DNA of 64,000 nucleotides from Alphaproteobacteria bacterium (lineage in GTDB: Bacteria > Pseudomonadota > Alphaproteobacteria > Micavibrionales > Micavibrionaceae), in NCBI GenBank assembly GCA_021776025.1, contig JAJFGR010000022.1, forward strand, positions 124,001 through 188,000. The letters are read 5' to 3'. The notes beneath the pieces are model-generated. The model searched no databases. It saw nothing but the letters and a program-made list of their open reading frames with translations, and had not been told where the DNA came from. Positions within the stretch are counted from its first letter, which is position 1; the number at the start of each line of letters is the position of its first letter. Shown one piece after another: positions 63,909-64,000 of the stretch. The translations under genes were made by a program, and so were the position numbers.

Positions 63909-64000
63909 ATGAGCGCAAAGATCACCCTCGTTGATGATGATAGAAACATCCTGACATCTGTCTCTATGGCCTTAGAGGCCGAAGGCTATGAGATCGCCAC
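63909..64000 (+). CDS. Response regulator, N-terminal part (ChvI-like)
   Basis: Only the first 30 residues are visible, from ATG 63909: [20 protein letters not shown] and then LEAEGYEIA. The acidic pair DDD and the spacing are those of an OmpR-type receiver domain, and the sequence closely resembles ChvI of the ChvG-ChvI envelope-stress system. The rest lies outside the window, so the output domain and partner kinase cannot be seen. Confidence 0.8.
   Translation, partial: MSAKITLVDDDRNILTSVSMALEAEGYEIA

Noticed and set aside
1-64000. CRISPR arrays, insertion sequences, integrases, rRNA
   Set aside because: No regularly spaced direct repeats, transposase or integrase motifs, or rRNA sequence were seen.

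Overview
This window looks like chromosomal DNA of an alphaproteobacterium, with G+C in the mid-40s percent by eye. It carries the alphaproteobacterial gene order aroA-cmk-rpsA-ihfB-lapA-pyrF-trpF-trpB-trpA-accD-folC, a kdsD-lptC-lptA-lptB-rpoN-hpf-ptsN block, an hsp20-DUF1150 pair and a ChvI-type response regulator start. The three large DotA/TraY-like genes and many small uncharacterised secreted or membrane proteins would fit a Micavibrio-like or similar lineage. That placement is inference; no rRNA is present to test it.

Layout. 1-5.7 kb: an edge-truncated membrane protein with a decayed nuclease fold, an acidic unknown, then a minus-strand run tetR-tag-terD-CaCA exchanger-terD with gaps of 5-59 bp and a palindromic operator in front of tetR. 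5.8-7.5 kb: ettA. 7.7-16.6 kb: three tandem paralogous DotA/TraY-family genes. 16.6-20.5 kb: mlaC, mlaA, lptG and lptF on the minus strand. 20.6-24.1 kb: pepA, GNAT, kamA-like and holC as a chain of overlapping genes. 24-34 kb: a GNAT, cytochrome c, pheA, a small internally duplicated protein, a tail-anchored protein, ftsK, an unknown, lolA, recR, a lipoprotein, a phage-structural-like protein and a REC/degenerate-GGDEF protein. 34.3 kb: tRNA-Leu(CAG). 34.4-42 kb: rnd and the lpt/rpoN block. 42-51 kb: hsp20, a zinc finger protein, unknowns, cysS, folE, a response regulator, a methyltransferase and a GGDEF-EAL protein. 51-64 kb: the aroA-to-folC block, ending in a partial response regulator.

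Functional themes. The envelope is strongly represented: LptA, LptB, LptC, LptF and LptG move LPS outward, KdsD makes a KDO precursor, MlaA and MlaC retrieve phospholipids, and LolA carries lipoproteins. Translation and growth control is represented by EttA, HPF, S1, RpoN and PtsN. Tryptophan, pyrimidine, folate and fatty-acid synthesis come from the last 13 kb. No insertion sequence, integrase, CRISPR array or rRNA was seen.

The least ordinary signals are: the TetR/Tag/TerD/calcium-exchanger operon, with a second operator-like site about 27 kb away; the triplicated DotA/TraY operon with shared periplasmic cysteines; and two families of short inverted-repeat elements that abut start or stop codons, one showing a compensatory base-pair change between copies.
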